A stretch of 64,000 bases of DNA from Nocardia cyriacigeorgica GUH-2 (GTDB taxonomy: Bacteria; Actinomycetota; Actinomycetes; Mycobacteriales; Mycobacteriaceae), in contig NC_016887.1 of NCBI RefSeq assembly GCF_000284035.1, positions 2,480,001 to 2,544,000 on the forward strand, given 5' to 3'. A program made the translations under genes and the position numbers. Below the pieces are notes generated by a model, which saw only the letters and a list, made by a program, of their open reading frames with translations, was not told the origin of the DNA and made no database searches. This document shows, one piece after another, positions 19,603-28,398 of the stretch (positions are counted from its first letter, which is position 1; each line of letters opens with the position of its first letter).

Positions 19603-20583
19603 ATGTTGTCGACAGCGTGGTCACGCGAGATGGGCCTGCGGGTCCCGATCGTGAACGCCCCCATGGGCGGCGTGGCCGGCGGCAGGCTGGCCGCCGCTGT
19701 CACCGCCGCCGGTGGACTCGGCATGATCGGGATGGGCAGCGCGGGCTCGGCGGCGCGTCTGACGGCCGAGTTAAAACAGCTCGGCCCGGACCCGGGGCCG
19801 TTCGGCATCGGGATGATCGACTGGGTCCGCACTCGTGAACCGGAACTGTTCGACACCGCGCTCGCCGCGCGGCCCACCCTCATCTCGATCAGCTTCACCA
19901 CCGACCTGTCCTGGGTCGAGCGCGTGCACGCGGCCGGAATCCTGGCCGCCACCCAGGTCTACGACCGTGAGCAGGCGCTGCGGGCCGAAGCCGCGGGCAT
20001 CGACGTCATCGTGGCCAGGGGAGCCGAGGGCGGCGGGCACGGCGAACCTACGCTGGCCACGCTGCCGTTGCTGGAGATCGTCTGCGAGGCCGTCGAGGTA
20101 CCGGTGCTGGCGGCCGGTGGGATCGCCACCGGGCACGCGCTGGCCGCGGTGCTCGGTGCGGGCGCGTCCGGTGCCTGGCTCGGCACCCGCCTGGCCGTGT
20201 GCCCGGAAGCGCTCACCACCGACCGGGCCCGCGCGGCACTGCTGCGCGCCGACGCGACCGACACCATCACCACCCGCGTCTTCGATATCGGCCAGGGCCT
20301 GCCCTGGCCGTCGCGCTATCCGGCGCGGGTGCTGCGCAATGACTTCACCGATCGCTGGGACGGCGCGGAAGACGCGTTGGCCACCGACCCACGCGCCCGC
20401 GCCGAACTGGCCGCCGCCGTCGACGCCGACGATCCGCGACTCGAGCCGATCGACGCCGGTCAGGGCATCGGCCTGGTGACCAGCAGCCAGCCGGTCGCCG
20501 AGGTGTTCGACGACATCTGCACCGCCGCCGCCCGGTATCTCACCGCCCGTTCCACCATCGTCGAGCCCGACGCCGCCACGTGA
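19603..20583 (+). CDS. Nitronate monooxygenase (2-nitropropane dioxygenase family)
   Basis: A 326-residue FMN-binding TIM-barrel enzyme. The N-terminal VPIVNAPMGGVAGGRLAAAVTAAGGLG, the central VARGAEGGGHG (with the family His) and VLAAGGIATGHALAAVLGAGASGAWLGTRL (phosphate-binding end of FMN) are diagnostic. The family oxidises alkyl nitronates such as propionate-3-nitronate, or acts as an NADH:quinone reductase. ATG 19603 is chosen over GTG 19579 because GGAGGAGG lies eight bases before it. It stands alone, convergent with the NUDIX gene. Confidence 0.88.
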   Translation: MLSTAWSREMGLRVPIVNAPMGGVAGGRLAAAVTAAGGLGMIGMGSAGSAARLTAELKQLGPDPGPFGIGMIDWVRTREPELFDTALAARPTLISISFTTDLSWVERVHAAGILAATQVYDREQALRAEAAGIDVIVARGAEGGGHGEPTLATLPLLEIVCEAVEVPVLAAGGIATGHALAAVLGAGASGAWLGTRLAVCPEALTTDRARAALLRADATDTITTRVFDIGQGLPWPSRYPARVLRNDFTDRWDGAEDALATDPRARAELAAAVDADDPRLEPIDAGQGIGLVTSSQPVAEVFDDICTAAARYLTARSTIVEPDAAT

Positions 20584-20611
20584 TCCGCGGCCCGCGCGCA
20601 CATCTCGCGGG

Positions 20612-21082
20612 TCAGAAGCCCATCGCGGACAGGCGCGGCAGCTGCCCGGTGCGACAGCCGTCGATCACGAAGGCCTCGTGCTCGACCAGCGGTTCGGGCA
20701 GCTTGTCGATCGGCCACCAGCGCAGGTCGGCGGCCTTGTCCGGCTCCATCAGCCGCGGCTCACCGGACCAGGTGCGGCATTCCAGGAAGAAATCGACCCG
20801 GTGATCGATATCCAGGGCACCGTCGCCGTAGCGGCGATGAAGGACGGTGAGCGGCAACAGATCCGACGCCTCGACCGTGACACCGAGCTCTTCGGCGGCC
20901 TCGCGTGCGCCCGCGCTGAACACCGATTCGCCGAGCTCGACGTGCCCCGCGGCGGCATGCGCCCAGAAGCCGTCCATGAAGCCGGTGTTGTGCCGCAATT
21001 GCAGCAACACTTCCTCACCGTCGGCGGTGCTCCGCCGAAACAGCACGTACACCGCGGGCACCAGCCGGAATCGCTCGGTCAC
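20612..21082 (-). CDS. NUDIX hydrolase
   Basis: A 156-residue MutT/NUDIX protein. The NUDIX box is complete: GHVELGESVFSAGAREAAEELGV, with the metal-binding REAAEE. The start MTERFRLVPAVYVLFRR and a final WWPIDKLPEPLVEHE resemble the group that cleaves nucleoside di- or triphosphates. Substrate not predictable. The start is GTG 21082 without an obvious ribosome site. It lies downstream of the SRPBCC gene on the same strand, 80 bases apart, and convergent with the nitronate monooxygenase gene. Confidence 0.85.
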   Translation of the reverse strand: MTERFRLVPAVYVLFRRSTADGEEVLLQLRHNTGFMDGFWAHAAAGHVELGESVFSAGAREAAEELGVTVEASDLLPLTVLHRRYGDGALDIDHRVDFFLECRTWSGEPRLMEPDKAADLRWWPIDKLPEPLVEHEAFVIDGCRTGQLPRLSAMGF

Positions 21083-21162
21083 TCGTGCAGGGTAGCGAAA
21101 TCCCGGCACATCCCGCCGGGCGTCGGTGGACGAACCATGTTCGGGCCGGCGGCGGACCCGAT

Positions 21163-21729
21163 TCAGCGCAAGGTCGGCGCGGCCGTACTGGCCGCGTTCG
21201 CCGAAGCCACGTTGTCGTGAGCGTCTTCGGGTAGCACCCGCGGAGCCACCGGCGTAGTCGCGGCCGGTCGGTGATCGCGTGGTCCACCGGCCGGGAATTG
21301 GGCCGCGAGAAGTTTGGCGCTGCGGTTCATCTCGTCGGCGACGATCGGCATGATGACGGAAAAGTCGGTGTCGTGGCGTGCGGTACCGGTGTAGCGGGTT
21401 TCCAGCGTCACCACCGTCGGTGAGTTGCGCGCCTCGGCAAGGGAAATCGAATAGGTGAAATGGTTGCCGGTGAGGCCGACGCCGCTGAGCTCGAGCCGTT
21501 CGGGCGGAATGCATTCGGTGACGGTGAGATCGAGTTCGTGGATGATGCTCGCGATGGTGGCCTGAGCGCGCAGGGTGACCTCGCGCGCGAAGGTCACGGG
21601 CACCGCCCCGATCCAGAAATCATGGTTCGGCATCCAGGTCTTCCACTGGTCCGGACGTGAAATCAACGCCCATACCTTTTCTCTTGTCGCGTTCACCGCG
21701 CAGGAAGCGCTACTGCGGGCCAGGGCCAC
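21163..21729 (-). CDS. SRPBCC (START-like) family protein
   Basis: A 188-residue protein. Residues ~5-150 fit the SRPBCC/polyketide cyclase fold: CAVNATREKVWALISRPDQWKTWMPNHDFW is the typical first strand-helix-helix, and NHFTYSISLAEARNSPTVVTLETRYTG the later strands. The last ~40 residues are low-complexity Ala/Pro/Thr. Such proteins bind hydrophobic ligands; no reaction can be named. The GTG start has GAGAGG about nine bases upstream. Confidence 0.75.
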   Translation of the reverse strand: MALARSSASCAVNATREKVWALISRPDQWKTWMPNHDFWIGAVPVTFAREVTLRAQATIASIIHELDLTVTECIPPERLELSGVGLTGNHFTYSISLAEARNSPTVVTLETRYTGTARHDTDFSVIMPIVADEMNRSAKLLAAQFPAGGPRDHRPAATTPVAPRVLPEDAHDNVASANAASTAAPTLR

Positions 21730-22091
21730 TGCTGTTGCCTCTCCATCGACTGGGGTTGAAGGTTACAGCATCGTAGGGTCATCAAGCCCTGGACTCGCCA
21801 TAATTCATTCCGACGGATTCCGAACTGCGCGAGCCGAATTCGAATGTTCCGAATGCCATTGTGCGAATGCAAGAACATTTGCACCGTGCAGCTGCAATTG
21901 CCGTTTGTTGCGGCAAACTCCGGGCGTCCGAGGCGGGGGACCGGTAGACCGGTCTCGACGTGCGGCGGCGCGGCCTCCCGCGACCGCCGGACCCGTCGTG
22001 TCCGGACAGCCCACATTCCGGGCAACTCTGTGATGTAATCCCGAGGACCAGTCAGTTCTGGTCACACGATCACAACACGCTAGGGGACGTC

Positions 22092-22466
22092 ATGTCAGTG
22101 TGGGATGTGTTCTGGCTCATCATCATGAGCTTCGCGTTCGTCGCGTATTTGATTCTGTTGTTCACCATCATCACCGACCTGTTCCGCGACCGGCAGACCT
22201 CCGGTTGGGTCAAGGCGATCTGGGTGGTCTTCCTGTTCATCCTGCCGCTGATCACCTCGCTGGTGTATCTGATCGTGCGGGGCAACGGCATGGCCGAGCG
22301 CGCCAACGCCGAAGCCGATCGGATGCAGGCCGCCACCGACTCCTACATCAAGCAAACGGCGGGCACCAATTCCGCCGCGCAGATCGCCGATGCGAAGAAG
22401 CTGCTCGACGAGGGCACCATCACCCAGGAGGAATTCGACCGGCTCAAGGCCAAAGCGCTGGCCTGA
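22092..22466 (+). CDS. Small membrane protein with PLDc_N and SHOCT domains
   Basis: A 124-residue protein with two transmembrane helices (VFWLIIMSFAFVAYLILLFT and GWVKAIWVVFLFILPLITS) forming the PLDc_N domain, then a short cytoplasmic linker. It ends in a SHOCT motif (AAQIADAKKLLDEGTITQEE). SHOCT segments are short oligomerisation helices found at protein ends across bacteria. The gene is widely present in actinobacteria, without known function. ATG 22092 begins the first membrane helix directly. Confidence 0.82.
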   Translation: MSVWDVFWLIIMSFAFVAYLILLFTIITDLFRDRQTSGWVKAIWVVFLFILPLITSLVYLIVRGNGMAERANAEADRMQAATDSYIKQTAGTNSAAQIADAKKLLDEGTITQEEFDRLKAKALA

Positions 22467-22481
22467 TCCGGCTGCACACGG

Positions 22482-22509
22482 CGGGGCGGTGGGCGTTTCC
22501 ACTGCCCCG
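22482..22509. terminator. Bidirectional terminator hairpin between convergent genes
   Basis: CGGGGCGGTGG (22482-22492) pairs with CCACTGCCCCG (22499-22509) in an 11-base stem with one G-T wobble and a 6-base loop. It lies in the 55-base gap between the SHOCT gene and the Rieske oxidase gene, which face each other. Confidence 0.55.
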
Positions 22510-22521
22510 TGAGCCGGCGCC

Positions 22522-24042
22522 TCAATCGATCTGCTTCGGCGGCAGCGGTCGGGTCGCCGGGCCCTGGATGACGGCGCCGTCGACGGTGAATCGGGAACCG
22601 TGGCAGGGACATTCCCAGGTCCGCTCGGCATCGTTGAACGCCACCAGGCAACCCAGATGCGTGCAGGTCGCCGAGACCGCGTGCACCACACCGTCTTCGT
22701 CGCGGTAGACCGCGCACGGCGAGCCCGACACCCGGATGACCGCGCCGGTGCACGGCGCGATGTCGGCCACCGATCCGGTGCGCACGGTGCGCAACCGGTC
22801 ACCGACGAAATGCGTGGCGACCTTGGTCTGGGCGCGCACGAACGGGACGGCCTCGGTCACCGGGTGCACCCGGACGGGGTCGTAGAGGTCGGTCCACGGC
22901 AAGGGCTCGCCGGTGATCCGACCGGCGAGCACGCGCGCGGCGACGATGCCGTTGCTCATGCCCCACGAGTTGAAGCCGGTCGCCACATAGGCGTGGCTGC
23001 TCAGCGGATGCAGGCGGCCGATGAACGGCAGGTGGTCGGTGGTCGAATTGTCCTGCGCCGCCCAGCGATAACGGATCTCGGCGTCCGGGAAGCGCTGGGT
23101 CGTCCAGGAGGTGAGCGCCTCGAATCGCTGACGGACATCCCCGTCGCCGGGCGTGAATTTCTCGCCGGTGACGATCAGCAGCCGCTGCCCCTCGGAGAGG
23201 GGAGCGGTGCGCACGGAGCGGGTATTGCCCTCGGGCGTGACATAACAGCCCTGCGGATCTTGATCTTCCGGAATGGCTGCCGCGACGACGAGTTCGCGGT
23301 GCGGCGTCAGGCGGGGGAACAGCAGCGACCGGTCGAACACCGGATAGTGCGTGGCCACCACGACGTCCGCCGCGGTCAACCTGCCGCCCGATGCGGTCGT
23401 CAGCATCGGGGCCCGGCCCTCGCTCAGGTTCGTGACGCGGCTGTTCTCATAGATCAGGCCGCCGCGTTCGGTGATCGCCCGGGCCAGCGCCAGCAGATAT
23501 CGGCGCGGATGGAACTGCGCCTGCTGCCCGACCCGGACGGCGCCGGTCACTGGAAACGGCAATCCCGTCTCGGTGACGAACTCCGCGGGCAGGCCGGCCG
23601 CGATCGCGGCATCGACCTCGCGGCGGATCGCCTCGACGCCGTCGGCGGTCTCGGAGTAGGTGTAGGCCGCGCACTGCTCGAGCTGACAGTCGATGCCGAG
23701 CTCGTCGACCGTCTGCGCGAGATGGCCGAGCGCGTCCTGCTGCGAGGCGGCGTAGAGGCGGGCCGCGGGCTCGCCGAGCGAACTCGCCAGCCGGTGGTAG
23801 ATGAGCGTGTGCAGGGAGGTCACCTTGGCGGTGGTGTAGCCGGTGACGCCCGCCGCGATCGGGCCGGCCTCGACCACCGCGACCGAGCGGCCGGTGCGCA
23901 GCAGCTCCCACGCGGTGCTCAGCCCGGCGATCCCGGCGCCGATCACCGCCACATCGACGTGGGCGTCGCGATCCAGCGCGGGGTAGGCGGTGATGTCGCT
24001 GGTGTCCATCCAGAACGATTCGTTCACGACTCGCAGGCTCAC
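22522..24042 (-). CDS. FAD-dependent oxidoreductase with C-terminal Rieske [2Fe-2S] domain
   Basis: A 506-residue fusion. The N-terminal part is a DadA/glycine-oxidase-type FAD enzyme (VDVAVIGAGIAGLSTAWELLRTGRSVAVVEA near residue 30; WAAQDNSTTDHLPFIG and ATGFNSWGMSNGIVAA near the end). The last ~100 residues are a Rieske domain with CTHLGC and CPCHGSRF ligands. Such fusions are common in actinobacteria and are thought to pass electrons from an amine or amino-acid-like substrate through the Rieske centre; the substrate is unknown. GTG 24042 is chosen because GGGGAAGA lies eight bases upstream and the protein then begins just before the FAD domain. Confidence 0.85.
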   Translation of the reverse strand: MSLRVVNESFWMDTSDITAYPALDRDAHVDVAVIGAGIAGLSTAWELLRTGRSVAVVEAGPIAAGVTGYTTAKVTSLHTLIYHRLASSLGEPAARLYAASQQDALGHLAQTVDELGIDCQLEQCAAYTYSETADGVEAIRREVDAAIAAGLPAEFVTETGLPFPVTGAVRVGQQAQFHPRRYLLALARAITERGGLIYENSRVTNLSEGRAPMLTTASGGRLTAADVVVATHYPVFDRSLLFPRLTPHRELVVAAAIPEDQDPQGCYVTPEGNTRSVRTAPLSEGQRLLIVTGEKFTPGDGDVRQRFEALTSWTTQRFPDAEIRYRWAAQDNSTTDHLPFIGRLHPLSSHAYVATGFNSWGMSNGIVAARVLAGRITGEPLPWTDLYDPVRVHPVTEAVPFVRAQTKVATHFVGDRLRTVRTGSVADIAPCTGAVIRVSGSPCAVYRDEDGVVHAVSATCTHLGCLVAFNDAERTWECPCHGSRFTVDGAVIQGPATRPLPPKQID

Positions 24043-24255
24043 ATTCGGCGTCTTCCCCGTCCGGACGTGCTCAAACGGGCGCGCCCGGCGGTCATGGGTC
24101 ACGGGCAGGCCGCGAGGCAAATGTCACAGCGAGGTAACGGCGCGGTCGCCGGACTCGACAGCATGGACGACTCATGTGGCCGGTCGGCCCGGCGGTGTCG
24201 GGGCCGCGGACCGAGGTCGCATGGATACCCCTGTGCCGTCGAGAAAGGTTCATCG

Positions 24256-25308
24256 ATGCGGTTGCGCCGCCAAGGCCCCCGGCCCGAATCCTCCCGTACC
24301 GGCCTCGGCCGGGCTCTGCTCGCACCGTTGGTCGCCCTGCTCATGGCGGTGGGCGCGGTCGCAGTCGGCGCGCCGAGCGCCTCGGCCGCGTTCAACCCCG
24401 CCGGCTTCGACTTCTGGGTCGACTCCAGCATGGGCCCGATCAAATCGCGGGTGTTCCGGGCCGCCGACGGCAATACCGATCGAGTGGTCTACGCCTTGGA
24501 CGGCATGCGCGCCCGGGAAGATCTCAACGGCTGGGAGATCGAAACCGAGGTGGCCAGGGAGCTGACGAAGTGGAATATCAACGTCGTCATGCCGGTCGGC
24601 GGCCAGTCCAGCTTCTACATCGACTGGAACGCGCCGTCCAGCTTCCTCGGGGTGCCGCCCGGCGCGGCCGGTTCCTCCAGCGGGTCCGGCGGCCTGAACG
24701 TCTTCTCCGGTGGTCCGGGCAAGGATTACACCTACAAGTGGGAGACCTTCCTGACGCAGGAACTGCGGTTCGCCCTGCGCGACCGGCTCGGCTTCAACCC
24801 CAACCGCAACGGTGTGTTCGGCCTGTCGATGGGCGGCAGCGCCGCGCTCACCCTGGCCGCCTACCACCCCGACCAGTTCAGCTTCGCCGGATCGTTCTCC
24901 GGGTACTTGAACATCTCCGCGCCCGGTATGCGCGAGGCGATCCGCGTCGCGATGATCGACGCCGGCGGTTACAACGTCGACTCCATGGCCGCGCCGTGGG
25001 ATCCCAAGTGGTTGCGCATGGACCCGTTCGTCTTCGCGCCGCGCCTGATCGCCAACAACACCCGCCTGTGGGTGTCGGCCGCCAGTGGCCTGCCGACCGC
25101 CTCCGACGGCCCGAGCGTCGGCACCCTCAACGGTATGGCGCTGGAGGCGCTCGCGCTGGTCAATACCCGCGCCTTCCAGGTGCGCATGGCCACCCTCGGC
25201 GCGAACAATGCCACCTTCGATTTCCCGGCGTTCGGTATCCACGCCTGGAACAACTGGCAGGACCAGGTCATCCGGATGCTGCCGGCGCTGTCGTCGTCCA
25301 TCGGCTGA
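24256..25308 (+). CDS. Secreted mycolyltransferase (antigen 85 family)
   Basis: A 350-residue exported alpha/beta hydrolase. The signal peptide spans about residues 18-44 (RALLAPLVALLMAVGAVAVG, ending SASAA). The mature enzyme shows VVYALDGMRAREDLNGWEIET, the family's fibronectin-binding-like region KWNINVVMPVGGQSSFYIDW, the nucleophile in GLSMGG (Ser191) and the late catalytic His in FGIHAWNNWQ. It transfers mycolic acids between trehalose mycolates and to the cell wall. A Gly/Ser-rich insertion (PGAAGSSSGSGGLNV) follows the substrate-loop region. ATG 24256 has GAGAAAGG upstream. A strong terminator follows the stop. Confidence 0.93.
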   Translation: MRLRRQGPRPESSRTGLGRALLAPLVALLMAVGAVAVGAPSASAAFNPAGFDFWVDSSMGPIKSRVFRAADGNTDRVVYALDGMRAREDLNGWEIETEVARELTKWNINVVMPVGGQSSFYIDWNAPSSFLGVPPGAAGSSSGSGGLNVFSGGPGKDYTYKWETFLTQELRFALRDRLGFNPNRNGVFGLSMGGSAALTLAAYHPDQFSFAGSFSGYLNISAPGMREAIRVAMIDAGGYNVDSMAAPWDPKWLRMDPFVFAPRLIANNTRLWVSAASGLPTASDGPSVGTLNGMALEALALVNTRAFQVRMATLGANNATFDFPAFGIHAWNNWQDQVIRMLPALSSSIG

Positions 25309-25327
25309 CGCCACCCGCATCTCGGTC

Positions 25328-25367
25328 GAAACCGGCGAAGTGATCCTCGGATCGCTTCGCCGGTTTT
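25328..25367 (+). terminator. Strong intrinsic terminator after the mycolyltransferase
   Basis: A long stem pairs 25328-25346 with 25349-25367, centred on GATCC-TC-GGATC, with only wobble interruptions. The right arm ends CGGTTTTC, giving a U-run inside and after the stem. It lies 20 bases after the mycolyltransferase stop. Confidence 0.8.
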
Positions 25368-25429
25368 CGCGTTTGCGGCCCGGGTCGGCGGACCGTGGAA
25401 GAAACTCGGCCCGGATGTGGTTAAAAGTT

Positions 25430-25439
25430 GAACTAGTTC
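25430..25439. promoter_or_regulatory. Palindrome GAACTAGTTC upstream of pirin gene
   Basis: A perfect 10-base palindrome in an AT-rich stretch about 68 bases before the pirin start. It may be an operator for a TetR- or MarR-type regulator not encoded nearby. Only the palindrome is seen; binding is inferred. Confidence 0.35.
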
Positions 25440-25506
25440 GTTCCGATACCGAGCAGCATCCCGCATCCTGGTCTAGATCAGGTGAGCGGCACAGAATGGA
25501 GACGCT

Positions 25507-26478
25507 ATGCCTGCTGTCACGGCCGATACGCTGACCCTGCCCCGGATCGCGGCTGCCGGGCCCGAGGCCACCGAACGTCCGGTGCGCTCGGTGACCACCG
25601 GTCCGCGCGGGTACGAGGGCGAGGGCTTCCCGGTGGTCCGGGCCTTCGCCGGAGTGTCGAGCGCCGATCTCGACCCGTTCATCCACATGGATCAGATGGG
25701 CGAGGTCGAGTACGAGCCCGGTGAGCCCAAGGGCACCGACTGGCATCCGCACCGTGGATTCGAAACCGTCACCTACATGATCGACGGCCGCTTCCAGCAT
25801 CAGGATTCGCACGGCGGCGGCGGATTGATCGACAACGGCGCCACCCAATGGATGACGGCCGGTTCGGGCGTGCTGCACATCGAGACCCCGCCCGCGGAGC
25901 TGGTCGATTCCGGCGGCCTGTTCCACGGTGTGCAGCTGTGGGTGAACCTGCCCGCCAAGGACAAATTCCTCGCCCCGAAGTATCAGAGCCTGGAGGGCGG
26001 GCAGGTGCGGTTGCTGTCCTCGGCCGACGGCGGCGCGCTGGTCCGGGTGATCGCGGGTGCCATCGACGGCCACCAGGGGCCGGGCGCCACCCATACCCCC
26101 ATCACCTTCGCGCACGCCACCATCGCACCAGGCGCACAGTTGTCGGCGCCGTGGCAGCCGGACTACAACGCGCTGGTCTACGTGCTATCCGGTCGCGGCA
26201 CGGTCGGCGCGGAGGGCAGGCCGGTCGAGCAGGGGCAGTTGGTGGTGTTCGGTAAGGGTGATCGCATCACCGTCGCCGCGGACCCCACGCAGGATGCGAA
26301 CCGTCCCGCGCTCGAGGTGCTGCTGTTGGGTGGCCGGCCGATCCGGGAACCGGTCGCGCACTACGGGCCATTCGTGATGAACACCCGCGCCGAATTGATC
26401 CAGGCCATCGAGGACTACCAGGCCGGCCGGCTCGGGGTGGTCCCGGAGAACGCGCTGATGCCGCACCGCCCGCACTGA
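25507..26478 (+). CDS. Pirin-family cupin protein
   Basis: A 323-residue bicupin. The N-terminal cupin carries the pirin signature: FIHMDQMGEVEYEPGEPKGTDWHPHRGFETVTYMIDG, with the metal-binding His-x-His, then GLIDNGATQWMTAGSGVLHIETP. The second cupin follows (NALVYVLSGRGTVG). Pirins bind iron and may act as quercetinase-type dioxygenases or redox sensors. ATG 25507 has ATGGAGA upstream. It stands alone, convergent with the DapA-family gene. Confidence 0.9.
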   Translation: MPAVTADTLTLPRIAAAGPEATERPVRSVTTGPRGYEGEGFPVVRAFAGVSSADLDPFIHMDQMGEVEYEPGEPKGTDWHPHRGFETVTYMIDGRFQHQDSHGGGGLIDNGATQWMTAGSGVLHIETPPAELVDSGGLFHGVQLWVNLPAKDKFLAPKYQSLEGGQVRLLSSADGGALVRVIAGAIDGHQGPGATHTPITFAHATIAPGAQLSAPWQPDYNALVYVLSGRGTVGAEGRPVEQGQLVVFGKGDRITVAADPTQDANRPALEVLLLGGRPIREPVAHYGPFVMNTRAELIQAIEDYQAGRLGVVPENALMPHRPH

Positions 26479-26523
26479 CGCGGGTGGGTTCATTGCGGTA
26501 GTGCCGCGTGGGCCACCCGGTGG

Positions 26524-27405
26524 TCACCGGACGTGGAGTCCGTCGAGTGCCCGGAGCGCGGCATGCGTCGCCCGCGGGGACGCGGGCAGCAGCGGCAGCC
26601 GGACCGCGGGGCTGGGAATGTGGCCTTGCGCGGCCAGGACCGATTTGATGACGACCGGATTCGGTTCGGCGAAAACGGCTTCCGCGAGATCGGCGAGGTG
26701 ATGGCCGAGGGAGCGGGCGGTGCCGACCGGGCCGTCCTGCCAGCGGCGGATGAGCTCGGCGTAGGCGGCGGTGGCGAGATTCGCGCAGGCGAGGATCGCG
26801 CCGTGGGCGCCGAGGGCGAGCATCGGGGCGGTGTACAGGTCGTCGCCGGCGAGGACGGCGACGTCATCGGGGAGCCTGCTCATCATGGTGACGGTGGTGT
26901 CGTCGATCGAGCCGACCGCGTGTTTGAAGCCGATGACACCGGGCGTACGGGCCAGCTCGAGCACGGTGTCGAGGCCGAGGGTGCGGCCGGTGCGATACGG
27001 GATGTTGTAGACGATCAGCGGCACCGGTCCGGCGGCCAGCCTGCGGAAATGGGTCAGCACACCGGCTTCTGAAGGGCGGGTGTAATAGGGCACCACCGTC
27101 AGGGCGGCCGTGATCCGCTCGTCCAGGGCCGACAGCGCGGCGAGGGAGTCGGCGGTGGCGTTGGTGCCCGCTCCGGCGATCAGCGCCGCGCCGCGCTCGG
27201 TGCAGACCCGCAGGCAGATGTCGAGCACGCGGGCGCGTTCGGTGGCGGTGAGGGTGGCCGGTTCGGCCGTGGTGCCGAGGGCGACCAAGCCCGTTGCGCC
27301 GTCGTCGAGCACCCGGTGCGCGTGCTCTTCCAGGGCGTCGGCGGCGAGTTCGCCGTCGGCGGTGAACGGCGTGATGAGGGGGACGAAGAGCCCGGTCAGA
27401 GTCAT
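26524..27405 (-). CDS. DapA-family (dihydrodipicolinate synthase/N-acetylneuraminate lyase) aldolase
   Basis: A 293-residue class I aldolase with the (beta/alpha)8 fold. The Schiff-base lysine lies in VIGFKHAVGS (Lys161) and the tyrosine in YNIPYRTG (Tyr133); GTTAEPATLTATER matches the GTTGE region. The replacement of GTTGE by GTTAE and the divergent LysR gene make a catabolic or specialised pyruvate lyase/dehydratase as likely as lysine biosynthesis, for which a separate dapA beside dapB is usual. The divergent regulator at 27477 probably controls it through the 71-base intergenic region. Confidence 0.82.
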   Translation of the reverse strand: MTLTGLFVPLITPFTADGELAADALEEHAHRVLDDGATGLVALGTTAEPATLTATERARVLDICLRVCTERGAALIAGAGTNATADSLAALSALDERITAALTVVPYYTRPSEAGVLTHFRRLAAGPVPLIVYNIPYRTGRTLGLDTVLELARTPGVIGFKHAVGSIDDTTVTMMSRLPDDVAVLAGDDLYTAPMLALGAHGAILACANLATAAYAELIRRWQDGPVGTARSLGHHLADLAEAVFAEPNPVVIKSVLAAQGHIPSPAVRLPLLPASPRATHAALRALDGLHVR

Positions 27406-27476
27406 GGGACCAGGGTGCGGCCCAGTGAGTCTTCAGGTCCAGTTCATGTTTCTACCGGCGAGCGTAAGCTGAGCTG

Positions 27477-28364
27477 ATGCTCGATGTGCGCAAACTGCGC
27501 CTGCTGCGCGAACTGGCGCACCGGCAGACCATCGCCGCCGTCGCCGAAGCGATGAACTACACGCCGTCGGCGGTATCGCAGCAGTTGAGCGCGCTCGAAC
27601 GGGAAGCGGGCGTGCCGCTGCTGGAACGCACCGGCCGTCGGGTCACCCTGACCCCTGCCGCGCTGACCCTCGTCGACCACACCGAGACCATCCTCGCCAC
27701 GCTGGAACGCGCGGCCGCCGACCTCACCCGCGCGACCGAACAACTTGCCGGCACTCTCCGGATCGGCGCCTTCCCCTCGGCGGTGCCGACCATCCTGACC
27801 CCCGCATTGATCGCCCTCACCGGCCAGCACCCCGGACTGGAAGTCGTTGTGACCGAACTCGATCCAGCGACCGCGCCGGCCGCACTGCGCACCGAGGCCG
27901 TCGACGTCGCCCTGGTCCAGGAGTACGACCACGTGCCCGTACCGCCGGATCCGGCCCTGGATACCGATCCGCTGCTCGCGGAAACGATCTACCTCGCCGC
28001 CCTCGATGACGACCCGCTGCCGCAGCACCGGGATGCACCGTGGATCGCGGGCACGCCCGGCACCCTGTGCCATGCGATGACCATCAGGGTCTGTGAGGCC
28101 GCAGGCTTCACGCCCCGAATCCGCCACCACGTCGACGATTTCAGCGCGGTGCTCGCGCTCGTCGCCGCCGGCCGCGGCGTCAGCCTGGTGCCCGAACTCG
28201 GCGCCCGCACCCCACCCGGGAATGTAGTGCTGAGCCCGCTGCCGACTAGACGCCATACCCGACTGGCCTACCGTCGTGGTACCCGGGCTCATCCCATTGT
28301 GAGCGCTGCCCGTGCCGCCCTGCACGACTGTGCGGCAAGCCAATTCCCGCAGGCTCTGCCCTAG
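27477..28364 (+). CDS. LysR-family transcriptional regulator
   Basis: A 295-residue LysR protein. The helix-turn-helix is RQTIAAVAEAMNYTPSAVSQQLSALEREAGVPLLERTGR near residues 17-55. The effector domain follows, with LRIGAFPSAVPTILTPAL and ALVAAGRGVSLVPEL. It is divergent from the DapA-family aldolase gene and probably regulates it in response to that enzyme's substrate or product. No clear T-N11-A dyad was identified in the short gap. Confidence 0.88.
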   Translation: MLDVRKLRLLRELAHRQTIAAVAEAMNYTPSAVSQQLSALEREAGVPLLERTGRRVTLTPAALTLVDHTETILATLERAAADLTRATEQLAGTLRIGAFPSAVPTILTPALIALTGQHPGLEVVVTELDPATAPAALRTEAVDVALVQEYDHVPVPPDPALDTDPLLAETIYLAALDDDPLPQHRDAPWIAGTPGTLCHAMTIRVCEAAGFTPRIRHHVDDFSAVLALVAAGRGVSLVPELGARTPPGNVVLSPLPTRRHTRLAYRRGTRAHPIVSAARAALHDCAASQFPQALP

Positions 28365-28370
28365 ACGGAC

Positions 28371-28386
28371 GCGTCGAAAACGACGC
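28371..28386. terminator. Hairpin between convergent LysR and ECF42 genes
   Basis: GCGTCG-AAAA-CGACGC is a perfect 6-base stem with a tetraloop in the 34-base gap between two convergent genes. There is no T-run, so its terminator role is tentative. Confidence 0.45.
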
Positions 28387-28398
28387 ATACCGGCTTCG

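Noticed and set aside
24121-24255. A separate gene between the Rieske oxidase and the mycolyltransferase
   Set aside because: The readings here are N-terminal extensions without ribosome sites. The region is a divergent promoter.
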